From: an uncultured Fodinibius sp.
GTDB taxonomy: Bacteria; Bacteroidota; Rhodothermia; Balneolales; Balneolaceae
Direction: 5' to 3'
Length of the DNA: 64,000 nt
Assembly: GCA_913057775.1 (NCBI GenBank)
Contig: CAJXOG010000002.1
Location: forward strand, 248,001-312,000
Position numbers and translations under genes: made by a program. Shown here in pieces: positions 46,965 to 56,500 of the stretch (the first letter of the stretch is position 1; the number at the start of each line of letters is the position of its first letter). The notes under the pieces were generated by a model. The model made no database searches, was not told where the DNA came from, and worked only from the letters and a program-made list of their open reading frames with translations.

Positions 46965-47912
46965 ATGAAGAATTGGAAAAGCATTTCGCTACTTGTTGTT
47001 TTAGGAGCATTATTTCTTATAGCATTTGATGGCTTTTACATCGTGGACGAAACCGAACAGGTGGTCGTTACACAGTTTGGTGATCCTGTAGGAGATACCG
47101 TTACTGATCCCGGTATGAAATTTAAAATCCCCTTTATTCAGCGAGCTCACTATTTTGATGAGCGATATCTGGAATGGGACGGCGACCGAAATCAGGTTCC
47201 CACAAAGGATAAGAAGTTCATTTTTGTGGATACTTATGCCCGCTGGCAGATTACTGATCCGCTTCAGTTTTTTAAGCGATTACGTGACGAGCGAGGAGCA
47301 CAATCTCGTCTCGATGACATTTTGGATGGGGAAACCCGAAATGCAGTAGCTTCTCATGATCTTGTAGAAGTAGTGCGGACCTCCAATCGTGATCCAAAAT
47401 CAGATGCTACAATTACAGAAATTGTGGAAGACACGCTGGTCAATATTTCGGTTGGTCGCGATTCTATCCAAACCATGATTCAGCAGTTGGCTAATGAACG
47501 AGCTTCCGACCTGGGTCTAAAGGTACTAGACTTTCGTTTTAAGCGAATCAACTATGTTGAGGATGTACGCCAAACGGTTTACGATCGTATGATAAGTGAA
47601 CGTAACCGTATTGCCGATAAATTTCGGTCAGAAGGTGAGGGGGAAGCGGCTCGAATCAACGGGGAGAAAGAGCGAGAATTGCAGACGATAGAATCAGAGG
47701 CATTTCGTGAGGCAGAAGAAATTCGCGGAGAGGCAGATGCCCGTGCTACGGCTATTTATGCAGAAGCCTATAATCAGACGAATGCGGCGCGTGAGCTCTA
47801 TAACTTTACCAGGACGATGGAGTCGTACAATAAATCTCTTGATGAGCAAACATCGCTTATTCTTTCAACAAACAGTGATTTCTTCAAATACTTGAATAAT
47901 ATTCAGGAATAA
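46965..47912 (+). CDS. hflC: SPFH/band-7 protein HflC
   Basis: Partner of HflK in the FtsH-regulating complex. It has an N-terminal helix (ISLLVVLGALFLIAFDGFYI), an SPFH domain (VVTQFGDPVGDTVTDPGMKF), and a coiled-coil (RSEGEGEAARINGEKERELQ) ending in a helical tail. 315 residues. A strong terminator closes the operon at 47939-47970. Confidence 0.93.
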   Translation: MKNWKSISLLVVLGALFLIAFDGFYIVDETEQVVVTQFGDPVGDTVTDPGMKFKIPFIQRAHYFDERYLEWDGDRNQVPTKDKKFIFVDTYARWQITDPLQFFKRLRDERGAQSRLDDILDGETRNAVASHDLVEVVRTSNRDPKSDATITEIVEDTLVNISVGRDSIQTMIQQLANERASDLGLKVLDFRFKRINYVEDVRQTVYDRMISERNRIADKFRSEGEGEAARINGEKERELQTIESEAFREAEEIRGEADARATAIYAEAYNQTNAARELYNFTRTMESYNKSLDEQTSLILSTNSDFFKYLNNIQE

Positions 47913-47938
47913 ACAATCACTTCGGTTATAATTTTTTG

Positions 47939-47970
47939 GCCTGAGGTCATTACCTCAGGCTATTTTTTTG
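47939..47970 (+). terminator. Terminator after hflKC
   Basis: GCCTGAGG pairs with CCTCAGGC around a six-base loop, followed by a T-rich run. Confidence 0.9.
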
Positions 47971-47985
47971 TTCCCCACAAAATAT

Positions 47986-49317
47986 CTAACCTTGTTTTTC
48001 TCTGCTCATGGTGTCAACCATATTATGGGTAAGATTTTTGCTTCGTTCGGTATCAATCTGAGCTTTTAACTTCATCAAAATACTGTAAAGGCCCATGTGG
48101 ACTTTTGTACTGTAGATGAAGTTTTTATCACCGCGGGGTTCATTTTGGACAGGCAATTCCCGGGAAAAACGGTTTATTTTCTGCTTGAAATCGGGATCCC
48201 CAAAATCGAACTCATCCCCCATGTAGGGTTTGGCAAAAGTATCACCAAAGGCTTTACAATACTGGAAAAACTCCTCTTCCGCCTCCGGATTTTCAGGATT
48301 TTCTTTGATGATATCTAATTTTAAGTAGAGGTCCCGAATCTCGTTTTCATTTTGCCTTAAATGCTTGGGCAGCAGCTGCATATAATTATGCGTAAATTCC
48401 TCGGAGAACTTTTTGACGCAACCAAAATCGATTACGCCCAGCTTGCCGTCATCCCGAAAGAAAAAGTTACCCGGATGAGTATCCGCATGGATAAAATTCC
48501 GCTGTTCAACTTGATCATGAAAGAAATCCCATAGCAGTTGGCCAAAGTGATTGCGCGCTTTCTGGCTTGGATTTGAAGCTAAAAACTCTTTAAGGTGCTT
48601 TCCCTCTATGAAGGTCATTGTTAGTACCTTCTCGGAAGATAGTTCTTCAACATATTCAGGCGTAATAATGTCTCCTTCAGAAAAACGCTTATTAAAATGT
48701 TTCAGGTATTCCGCCTCCTGATGGTAATCGGTTTCTTCCATCAGTGTTTTTTCAATCTCTTCAAAATACTTATCAAAGTTACCCTTGCCGCTGACGATTC
48801 TCTTCATTAGTGTTTTCGCCATCGACATATCTGAGTGGATGGTATTTTTCACGTTGGGATACTGAATCTTAACCGCCACCTTCTGCCCGTTTTTGAGACG
48901 CGCTTCATGAACCTGCCCAATAGATGCGGCAGCGATAGCTTCAGTATCAAAATTGGCAAAGAGGTTTTCCGGATAATCTCCAAGCTCCTTTTTAATGATC
49001 GATCGCGCTAGTGCCTTATTGATAGGGGGTACGCTGTACTGCGATTCGCTCATCACTTCCGCAAACTCCTCAGGCAGCATACCCTCGTCCATACTAAGTG
49101 ATTGTGCAATCTTCAAGGCTGTGCCGCGGAGCTTCGTAAATTCATTAAATACTTCTCGCGCATTTTGGGTGTGAAACTGTTTGCCTTCTTCCTCGGATTC
49201 TTTTTTGCCAACCGACTTTCTGAGATATCGCTTGGCATAGTTCGTCCCAACTTTTAGTCCGGTTTTTGCAAATATTTTACCGCGCTCAAGTTTGGAAGAT
49301 GGAAAATCATTACTCAT
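47986..49317 (-). CDS. ABC1/AarF/UbiB-family atypical kinase
   Basis: A 443-residue atypical protein-kinase-like ATPase. The family N-terminal extension is present (LRGTALKIAQSLSMDEGMLP, a variant of the KxGQ motif), then the Ala-rich loop AAASIGQVHEA, the lysine in VAVKIQYPNV, the catalytic HADTHPGNFFF and the metal DFG (IDFGCV). UbiB proteins support quinone or other prenyl-lipid homeostasis. The gene starts 3 bp after the TetR regulator, so the pair is an operon. Confidence 0.9.
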   Translation of the reverse strand: MSNDFPSSKLERGKIFAKTGLKVGTNYAKRYLRKSVGKKESEEEGKQFHTQNAREVFNEFTKLRGTALKIAQSLSMDEGMLPEEFAEVMSESQYSVPPINKALARSIIKKELGDYPENLFANFDTEAIAAASIGQVHEARLKNGQKVAVKIQYPNVKNTIHSDMSMAKTLMKRIVSGKGNFDKYFEEIEKTLMEETDYHQEAEYLKHFNKRFSEGDIITPEYVEELSSEKVLTMTFIEGKHLKEFLASNPSQKARNHFGQLLWDFFHDQVEQRNFIHADTHPGNFFFRDDGKLGVIDFGCVKKFSEEFTHNYMQLLPKHLRQNENEIRDLYLKLDIIKENPENPEAEEEFFQYCKAFGDTFAKPYMGDEFDFGDPDFKQKINRFSRELPVQNEPRGDKNFIYSTKVHMGLYSILMKLKAQIDTERSKNLTHNMVDTMSREKQG

Positions 49318-49320
49318 AAC

Positions 49321-50019
49321 TTATCGTATTTCTATTTTAGAACAGAGTTGTTTTACAATGGGGATATTGCTGATAAAAGCTTTTTTATTGGCATTCACAA
49401 ATTTGGCAAGGTCAAAACTTTTATCGAGTATAGGATTATACATTAGCTCTTCGAGCACGGCCGTGGCTTTGTCGGTGAGTTCCATGCTGAGCTCCTTATT
49501 TTCGCTGGTATCATTTATCCAGAACCGGAGTAGCTCCAGGTATTGTCTTCGTAGAAAAGCGTATGAATAGGAATTTAAAACCAGGGTAGATGAGACCGAT
49601 ATGTGGTCATCATTTTGGATAAACTGCTTGATAATTCGTTCCAATTCTTTTTCAAAATCTGTTTTGATAAAGCTGTTCAGGATAAAATCAGAGAGCGTGG
49701 CTTCTACAAAAGCTTCTTTTTCTTGAAGCATATCAAAATTGGTGAACGCAAAGTTCGAAAGTTTTTCGCTCAGGGTATATGATTCAAAATTATCGATTTC
49801 ATTAATCATCATCTCATAGCGGATGACCAGGGAAGAGTAATAAAATTTGAGGATTGATTTTTTATTGGGGAAGTGGTTGAACACCTCGGCTGGGGTAATA
49901 TCAACTTCCTTGGCAATGTCTTTGATATAGAATTGCCCGTCACCCTGCATATGCAGATCAGTGGCAACGTCCGAGATCGCGAATTTCAACTCAAATATTT
50001 CAGGATCAAAAGTGCTCAT
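49321..50019 (-). CDS. TetR-family transcriptional regulator
   Basis: An N-terminal TetR helix-turn-helix (IKDIAKEVDITPAEVFNHFP) followed by a helical ligand or dimer domain, 232 residues in total. It is co-transcribed with the AarF/UbiB-like kinase, ending 3 bp before its start, so the regulator probably controls that operon, perhaps in response to a lipid. The C-terminal domain is not of a known effector class that I can name. Confidence 0.88.
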   Translation of the reverse strand: MSTFDPEIFELKFAISDVATDLHMQGDGQFYIKDIAKEVDITPAEVFNHFPNKKSILKFYYSSLVIRYEMMINEIDNFESYTLSEKLSNFAFTNFDMLQEKEAFVEATLSDFILNSFIKTDFEKELERIIKQFIQNDDHISVSSTLVLNSYSYAFLRRQYLELLRFWINDTSENKELSMELTDKATAVLEELMYNPILDKSFDLAKFVNANKKAFISNIPIVKQLCSKIEIR

Positions 50020-50063
50020 AATTAAATGTATTTATGGATGGCATATTTTACCACAATCAGATT

Positions 50064-50459
50064 TCAAAATCGGTATCGCTTGTAATTTTTTTTCTTGTCA
50101 GTTTGATTATCACCGCTCGTTAAATAAACACAGCCATTTTCTTTGATCAATTTGCCCACGGTCATCTCGCCTTCAAGTATTGCCACAATAAGATGATTGA
50201 AAACTGTTTTGATTGACCGGTCTATAACGAGAATATCATCCAAGAAAATTCCAATGTTATTAAGTCAGTCTCCTTTTACCCGCATAAAAAACGAAACGGC
50301 TGGTCGTTTTATGATATACTCATCGAGAGTAAGTGGTTTTTCAACGTGATGACGCTCCTGGGACGGAAATCCAGTCTCTTTCCAAAACCTGTTAGGATCT
50401 TTTTTGGGATTAGGATCCATGTTTCCCGAATAAATATCAGTAATGCGAAGATCTTTCAT
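50064..50459 (-). pseudogene. umuD-like S24 peptidase pseudogene
   Basis: Read through one in-frame stop, the frame encodes a UmuD/LexA-type protein of about 130 residues. The head (IYSGNMDPNPKKDPNRFWKE, then TGFPSQERHHVEKPLTLDEY, SFFMRVKGD) matches UmuD. The next codon, where GDSM carries the catalytic serine, is TGA (50265-50267), followed by CTT in place of the Met. The frame continues as NNIGIFLDDILVIDRS and LIVAILEGEMTVGKL, where the catalytic lysine position (the first Lys of TVKKL in E. coli) is Gly. Both catalytic residues are lost, and no umuC is adjacent. Confidence 0.8.
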
Positions 50460-50596
50460 ATTTCGTCCTACTTTTATTCACTAATAAAGTAACAATATTT
50501 ATTTAGATATAGGTTCCTGCTATTATCAGGATAAAATTATTAACAGGCGGTGAAGGGGTATTATTATGCAGAAAAGAAGGGAAAGTACATCATCAA

Positions 50597-51181
50597 TTAT
50601 CCGATTACTTGATGTTCTTTTAAAACGTGCAGTGTTTGTTCGGCCTGCCACTGATGCCGACGTTGATGAGCCTCAAGCAGAAGAAAACACTCAGAGAGTG
50701 TCATTTTAATTATTGGAAAGATGGGATGAGAAACTTTTGATCGCCCCAAGTGAACGTTTTTCTGGTGTGCATTTTCGAGTTCGGCAATCAGACGATTCTG
50801 TAAATTCAGGTACTCATCGAGCAATTCCATGCGGCTATATCCTGATGTATCAACAGGTTTCATCGATTTTATTGTTTTTAACTTTATTTTGTACGGTGGT
50901 TCAAATAATGAAATAATTTTTTGGGCAAGCCATCGGGGTGGGAAGGATCTGTTTGATGAATTAGCAGTATTCCCATTTACTGATATAGCCGAAGAAATAT
51001 TGTCAAAATACAGATCTCCGTAATTTATGAGGTGACTGTAACATTCTGCGATGCTCCATCGGTCTTCTGTGGGAGCTTTGAGGAACAAGTTCTTGTCTAC
51101 AGACAATATGAATTCTTCGGCGGTGTTCTTGGTCTTCTCAAACTGTTGGATGAACCATTGATAACTGTATTGATCTATCAT
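50597..51181 (-). CDS. DinB-superfamily protein
   Basis: A 194-residue four-helix-bundle protein of the DinB/YfiT type. The metal-site histidines are visible in SIAECYSHLINYGD and LLLEAHQRRHQWQAEQT. The family includes thiol S-transferases with a divalent metal; the substrate here is unknown. The gene starts 3 bp after the GH3 gene stop, so the two share an operon. Confidence 0.85.
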   Translation of the reverse strand: MIDQYSYQWFIQQFEKTKNTAEEFILSVDKNLFLKAPTEDRWSIAECYSHLINYGDLYFDNISSAISVNGNTANSSNRSFPPRWLAQKIISLFEPPYKIKLKTIKSMKPVDTSGYSRMELLDEYLNLQNRLIAELENAHQKNVHLGRSKVSHPIFPIIKMTLSECFLLLEAHQRRHQWQAEQTLHVLKEHQVIG

Positions 51182-51184
51182 GAA

Positions 51185-52303
51185 TTACTCTCCCTGTTTG
51201 TTTTTTAAGCTTATAATCCGCTGGTAAGACCTTTCAATCTGTTCACGAGTAATTTTACCTTCATCAACAAGATTGTGTATAATTTTGTGTGCTTTGGGAA
51301 CAATATCAGGATCGTAAATGGAGTTGTTGGCAAACACCAAGATATCAACTCCGGCATTGATAGCTTTGTTTATTGTTGTTTTGAGGCCGTATTCGTTGCG
51401 AATGGCTCCCATCATAAGATCATCAGAAATGACCACATCGTTGTAGTTTAACTTGTTTCGCAGTAAGCCGGTAATGGTAGGTTTCGAAAGAGTTGCAGGA
51501 TAATCGGGGTCAATATTACGGTTAAAGATATGTGCGGTCATTATGGCATTTCCCAAGTCCTTATTGATAAGCTTCCGATATGGGATTAATTCCTTTTTAG
51601 ACCAAGTTTTGGTTACATCAACAACGCCCAGGTGGGAATCTTTTTTTGAGCTTCCATGTCCGGGGAAATGCTTCAGTACCGACCATATCCCATGCTTGTT
51701 CAATGTTTCAATATAAATAGAAGCATGCTTTACAACTTTTCCGGGATTAGCAGAAAAGCTGCGTTCCAAACCACCAATGACAGGGTTTTTTGGATTGGTA
51801 TTAAGATCAACTACCGGTGCAAAGTTCATATTGATTCCCAAATCTGCCAGTGTCTGCCCCATTTTTTGAGCATAGAATCTTGTGCTGTCAACGTTATCCA
51901 ATTGCCCAAGGTATTCTGCTGATTTGATTTCGGGAAATCCCAGCGATGGTTTTAGTCGGGCTACCTGTCCTCCTTCTTGATCAATAGCAATGGTGAGTGG
52001 AATATCAGATAATTTCTTAAGGTTGCTTATAAGCATTTTTAGCTGTTCCGTTGATTGTATATTTCGTTCCGAAGATTTTGAGGGAACGTCGTAGTTAAAA
52101 AGAATAACTCCGCCCAAATGATATTTTTTTATGTCACGTACAATATGATTTGTATCAGCCAATGCAGTTCCCCGGAATCCTGCCAAAAGCATCTGCCCGA
52201 TTTTTTCATCAAAAGATACATTTTCCTCGGGAAATGAAGTTTGACTGAAGGAAGGATTTGAAATTAACAGCAGTAGAAGAATAACTAGCAATGAGCGAAA
52301 CAT
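51185..52303 (-). CDS. GH3 family beta-N-acetylhexosaminidase, secreted
   Basis: A glycoside hydrolase family 3 enzyme of NagZ type that would release N-acetylglucosamine from peptidoglycan or chitin fragments. Signal peptide at residues 1-20 (LLVILLLLLISNPSFS). Core motifs are IAIDQEGGQVARL, NFAPVVDLN, the catalytic histidine motif KHFPGHGSSKKDSHLGV and the catalytic acid region VISDDLMMGAI. The 372 residues are a single domain, as in NagZ. Unlike cytoplasmic NagZ it has a signal peptide. Confidence 0.9.
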   Translation of the reverse strand: MFRSLLVILLLLLISNPSFSQTSFPEENVSFDEKIGQMLLAGFRGTALADTNHIVRDIKKYHLGGVILFNYDVPSKSSERNIQSTEQLKMLISNLKKLSDIPLTIAIDQEGGQVARLKPSLGFPEIKSAEYLGQLDNVDSTRFYAQKMGQTLADLGINMNFAPVVDLNTNPKNPVIGGLERSFSANPGKVVKHASIYIETLNKHGIWSVLKHFPGHGSSKKDSHLGVVDVTKTWSKKELIPYRKLINKDLGNAIMTAHIFNRNIDPDYPATLSKPTITGLLRNKLNYNDVVISDDLMMGAIRNEYGLKTTINKAINAGVDILVFANNSIYDPDIVPKAHKIIHNLVDEGKITREQIERSYQRIISLKNKQGE

Positions 52304-52438
52304 ACAGTGGCTTTATTTGATATCGGAGTTTTAATATGAGATAAGGGAGAACGTTAATAGTACTTTATTTCTATGGGGAAAGAAAATCAAAACAGTGGTA
52401 GTAAGAGGTCTTGTAATAATGGATGATTGTCACAAATT

Positions 52439-52464
52439 GAAATATTAGGTTTTTCTAATATTTC
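52439..52464. repeat. Inverted repeat
   Basis: GAAATATTAG and CTAATATTTC flank a six-base loop; perfect over 10 bp. It lies 80 bases upstream of the bipartite motif. It may be an operator or a terminator-like hairpin for the divergent GH3 region. Confidence 0.6.
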
Positions 52465-52543
52465 CGGTGTAAAAACACCATCATTTAGTTCAAAGTTATT
52501 TACAAGCAATAGTAATTTTGTTTAGAAAAATTGGGGACGAAAA

Positions 52544-52575
52544 TTTTGTAACAAATAGGTAAGAGAGTACTCTTG
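52544..52575 (+). promoter_or_regulatory. Putative ECF promoter of the TPR anti-sigma-like gene
   Basis: TTTTGTAACA (52544-52553), 14 bases, then TACTCTTG (52568-52575). The same two boxes with the same spacing occur on the other strand before the lipoprotein-CHAT unit. The ATG lies 96 bases downstream. Confidence 0.75.
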
Positions 52576-52624
52576 AATTATGTACAAAAAGGAATAAAAT
52601 AAATGAGATTCTTTAACAATATAC

Positions 52625-52651
52625 ACACGCAAATAGATTGATTTTGCGTGT
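52625..52651 (+). promoter_or_regulatory. Leader hairpin upstream of the TPR gene start
   Basis: ACACGCAAA pairs with TTTGCGTGT across a nine-base loop, ending 20 bases before the ATG at 52672. It could influence translation or be a binding site. Confidence 0.5.
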
Positions 52652-52671
52652 TAATTCTTAGGAAAAAAGTC

Positions 52672-53403
52672 ATGATCGAGAGTTTTAATAAAAAAGAGTT
52701 GGAAGAAAAGATTGACCAGTATGTAAATGGTCAGCTTTCCGCTCAGGAAGTTGATGAGTTATGGGCTGAGCTAATTCAGGACGGTTATCACTTGGATTAT
52801 CTCAAAAGTGTAGCTAATCTCCAAGCTGTGATTGAACGTAAAAGAGAAGAGCAAAAGAGTACAAGTAAAAAGCAATACTGGTATTATGCGGCAGCTGCAG
52901 TTATTGCTTTGCTTATTGCCGTGGTAGGGGTAATGAATATATCTACACAGCAGCAATCTTCGGTAGAACCTATATCGAGTATAGAACTGGATTATTATCG
53001 TTCTGGTGATGGTACTATTTCTTCTTCGTCGGATAAAGAGGTAATACGAAATGCAATAAAGCTTGCCAATACCGGTCGTGAAAACGAGGCGATATCATTA
53101 TTGGAGTCTGAGTTGGAGAATGCTTCAGAGCCTGGATGGATTGCTGAGCTTAGTCTTAATTTGGGTTCTCTGCACTACAATAACGGTAATTACGATATAG
53201 CCATTGAGCATTACGAAAGGGTAGTAGCTTATAAAGATAAAGTAGATGTGCTCATGTTAGAGAAGGCATACTGGTATATTGGAAATGCACACTTCCATTT
53301 AGATCAACTGGTTGATGCAAAGATGAATATTGAAAGGGCATATGAGTTAAATGGAGCTTACCGTCGAGTTGCTCAAAGTTATCTGAACGCTTTATCTGAT
53401 TGA
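52672..53403 (+). CDS. Anti-sigma-like membrane protein with TPR domain
   Basis: The ATG at 52672 is preceded by AGGAAAAAAGTC and gives 243 residues; a GTG at 52648 would add eight residues. The N-terminal region (about 1-60, FNKKELEEKIDQYVNGQLS, then AQEVDELWAELIQDG) looks like the short helical N-terminus of membrane anti-sigma factors (RYL.G.LS..E pattern). One membrane helix follows (YYAAAAVIALLIAVVGVMNI, about 70-90), then an outer TPR domain (ALKLANTGRENEAISLLESE-like, GNYDIAIEHYERVVAYKDKV, AYWYIGNAHFHLDQLVDAKM). The anti-sigma role is inferred from topology, the shared promoter motif and the nearby ECF gene. Confidence 0.75.
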   Translation: MIESFNKKELEEKIDQYVNGQLSAQEVDELWAELIQDGYHLDYLKSVANLQAVIERKREEQKSTSKKQYWYYAAAAVIALLIAVVGVMNISTQQQSSVEPISSIELDYYRSGDGTISSSSDKEVIRNAIKLANTGRENEAISLLESELENASEPGWIAELSLNLGSLHYNNGNYDIAIEHYERVVAYKDKVDVLMLEKAYWYIGNAHFHLDQLVDAKMNIERAYELNGAYRRVAQSYLNALSD

Positions 53404-53517
53404 TCTGATACGTTTATTTTTATAGTGAATAGTGGCGAAATTATAGACACAACTGTTCATCATTCTTTGTTTCCTAAGAGAGAGAATCTTTCCGTTGAAA
53501 AATTTACGCTTTATCTA

Positions 53518-56500
53518 TCAGTGTCTTGAAAAGATAATTCCTTTTTGAGTAAGATAAGAAAGCCCAACCATAAGCAAGAAGTAGAAGATAAATGCTCCGG
53601 CCATGGCCAGGTTTTTATTCTGCTGGGGTTTCACAATTGGGTCGGTATTTCCGATTAACATGTAAGGACCCCAGAAATGAGGATCAGCATTTTTAGTGTT
53701 TAAAAAGTATTTTTTAGCAGCTCTCAGTGCTTCAGCTTTTGATTTCCCCTCATTTATGTGAGAGTAGAACTGAATAGCAAACTCTGAGGCAAGCATATCA
53801 TTAACCGACCATAAATTAAGTATTAATGATTCAGCACCGGCATATCGCAGTGCTCTGCTGATACCCATAACACCAGTTCCCTGGATATATGATCCGGATC
53901 CCGATTCACATGAGTTAAGCATTACCATTTCATTGCTGAGATCCAGCTCAAATAACTCATATGCAAAAAACCGATCCTCAAAAGTACTGTCGCTGCCGGC
54001 TGTAGATTTGCTAAAATAAACAGTGGAAAACATCGGGTCGCGCTCGGATACTTCACTGTGGGTGGCTAAATGGATGACTCGAGAGTGCGGGGCGGTTTTC
54101 TTAAAAGTAGATTTGGTTGATTGTTCATTGATGTAGGTTTCTACCTGAGAAAAATTAGTAAGGCTTTCTGCAATTTGTGCAACTTCGGATTGAGCGTAAG
54201 GCAGTGGTACTAACGATTGGTTATTATAATTGTCAAAGTTTGATACCCCATATCCCGCATAATGCATTTGAGCTTCAGAAGCTGATGAAGAACGGTTCGG
54301 TGTTTTAAAGTCCTCCAGTGTGGTTAGGTATTGCGTTTTAAATTTTTCTATCGCATAGGTTGTTTCGCCGTAGCTGTAGCTTTTAGCGGGCTTTTCCATT
54401 GGCATGATATCCAACGGAAGCTGATAGAAGTAACTGTCGGGAATAAGCGTGATTTTTTCGACGTAATCGGGAATCTTATTTAGCTCCAGGATCTTGGAAA
54501 TCTTATAAAGAGAGTCAAGGTTGGTTTCTTTAGTAGCGATCTGCTGCGCGGAACTACTAAATAATTCTCTTGTTTTTTTATCAAGATCAATCGTTTTCAA
54601 GTTAATATCATTACGGGATATTTTGGCAATATAGTATTGATCTTTGAGCTCTGTTATATGTATTAAAAGTTCCCGGGCCGAAAGTTTGTTTTGAATTTGA
54701 CGAATAGAAGTTGGGTTTTGACCAATATTTTTTGTCAGTCGGCGATCATACTTTCGCTTTTTGGTATTTAGCTGATTGATCTGCTGGCGAATTTCGAATT
54801 GCTCGTCTTCAGGTGCTGTTAAGAGTTTTTTGCGAACAGCATCAAGTTGATTGGTGATCTGCTTGTAGTCCGTTAATTCTGACTCATTCAACAGACTCGA
54901 TTTAACCAATGGATTTTGATAAAGCGAAGCATCATTAATAGTTTTCAGCTGGTCAAGTTTTTCAACGGCCTTGCCGGGTTGGCCCGTATCCATATAAATA
55001 TTTGCCGCAAGCTCAAAGGCATCGAGATATTCGTCTTCAACATGCCAAAAACCGGATTTGAGGTCGGTACTGTTCTTCGCTCTTACAACAATTTGGCTTA
55101 ATGTAGGTCCAAGAATATTGAGTGCTTTATCTCTGTTACCAGTCTTAGATAGATATTCAGCCTCTACCTTTTTTGCTTTAACAATTTGATTAAAATCGAG
55201 TTGATTGAGATCAAAAGATTTGAACTTCTCAATTTGGTTTTTGGCTTGGGATAGATCTGTCTTTTCTAAATAGATTTGCGCTTTATTGATCAGGGCGTCA
55301 ACATAATTTATACCCTTACTTTCTGAAGTTAATGCTATAATCTCGTCGTAAGTTGTTAAGGATTTTTTATATAACCCTTGATCTTCAAAATTTGATGCAA
55401 TTTCATTTAATAATTTGAGGTATTGCCGTGTATTATTATCCGGATTTAATATGTCCTTTGCATTTGAATAATAGCTTTCTGCCTTTTTAAAGTTATAATC
55501 AGACTTTCTATAAAAAGAACCAAAGAACGTGTATATAGTACCTAAACCGGTTGAATCACTGTTATTTATAGCTAAATCTCTTGCTTTTTTTAAATAATTG
55601 AGCGCATTTGTAGAATCTTTTGATTCACGATAATAGACGAATAGATTCCGCAAAATTTTTTGGTGGTGACTATAATTATTTTGCGTTTTAGCAACATCGA
55701 GAGCTTTAAATTGTAAATCTAAGTAGTCATTATATTTGCCTAACTTATTATAAACCAATGCTAAGTTATTATATAAGGAAGACTTTGAAACATTTATTTC
55801 ATTATTATTAATCTCTTTTAAGACTTCTTGATATACTTCTTCAGCAGCTTTTATTTTGCCAATACTGTATAAATAAACTCCTTGAAGCTGTTTTGTGCTA
55901 ATTTTCTCTCTTTCTTTATTAAGATATCTAGATAATGGGAGTGTATATTGACGAACTATTTGAAGGCTCCGATCATAATATCCCAGCCGGTACATGGAGT
56001 AATCAAGGTACCGATATAATTTGAGCCTGAAATTAGAATTAGGGAATAATCTATCATTAATCAGTTTGTTATATTGTTTAGCTGTTTGCCCATAATTATA
56101 GTTCAAGTACAATACTCGTAAATAGCTCGCATTATAAAGTGTTGAGAAAAGATTCTGACCGTTATTGTTTTTAGACCAGTTTTTTTCTAAGGCTGATAAA
56201 AGGGAGTCGCTTAGTTGGTCATGAGCTCGGAAAAGTAAAAATAGATGGGTGAGAGTAAATGTCTCGGTTGATGCTATAGACTCATCGATAGTGTCTTTAT
56301 TAATAAGAGCTTCAAATAGTGCACTAAAGTCAATATTCTTTTTATCTGACTTTATATTAAAGTCTGATGAATATTGTTGATATAGATCTTCTCGACTTTC
56401 ATCTGATATTAACAGGAGTTCCGTAAATAACTGAGCTGATCCTGTCTTAAATACAACCTTTTTGAGCTGGTCGGAATAGTTATGTTCTATATTCTCAAAG

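Larger units (their letters stand above)
52304..52671. other. Long leader region of the TPR anti-sigma-like gene
   Basis: No open frame. It carries two nearby inverted repeats (GAAATATTAG/CTAATATTTC at 52439-52464 and GGTGT/ACACC at 52466-52479), the bipartite promoter-like motif (52544-52575) and a leader hairpin (52625-52651). Confidence 0.7.

Noticed and set aside
50265-50267. TGA as selenocysteine codon in the umuD-like gene
   Set aside because: No SECIS-like hairpin or selenoprotein family fits, and the catalytic lysine position is also lost, which points to a pseudogene.
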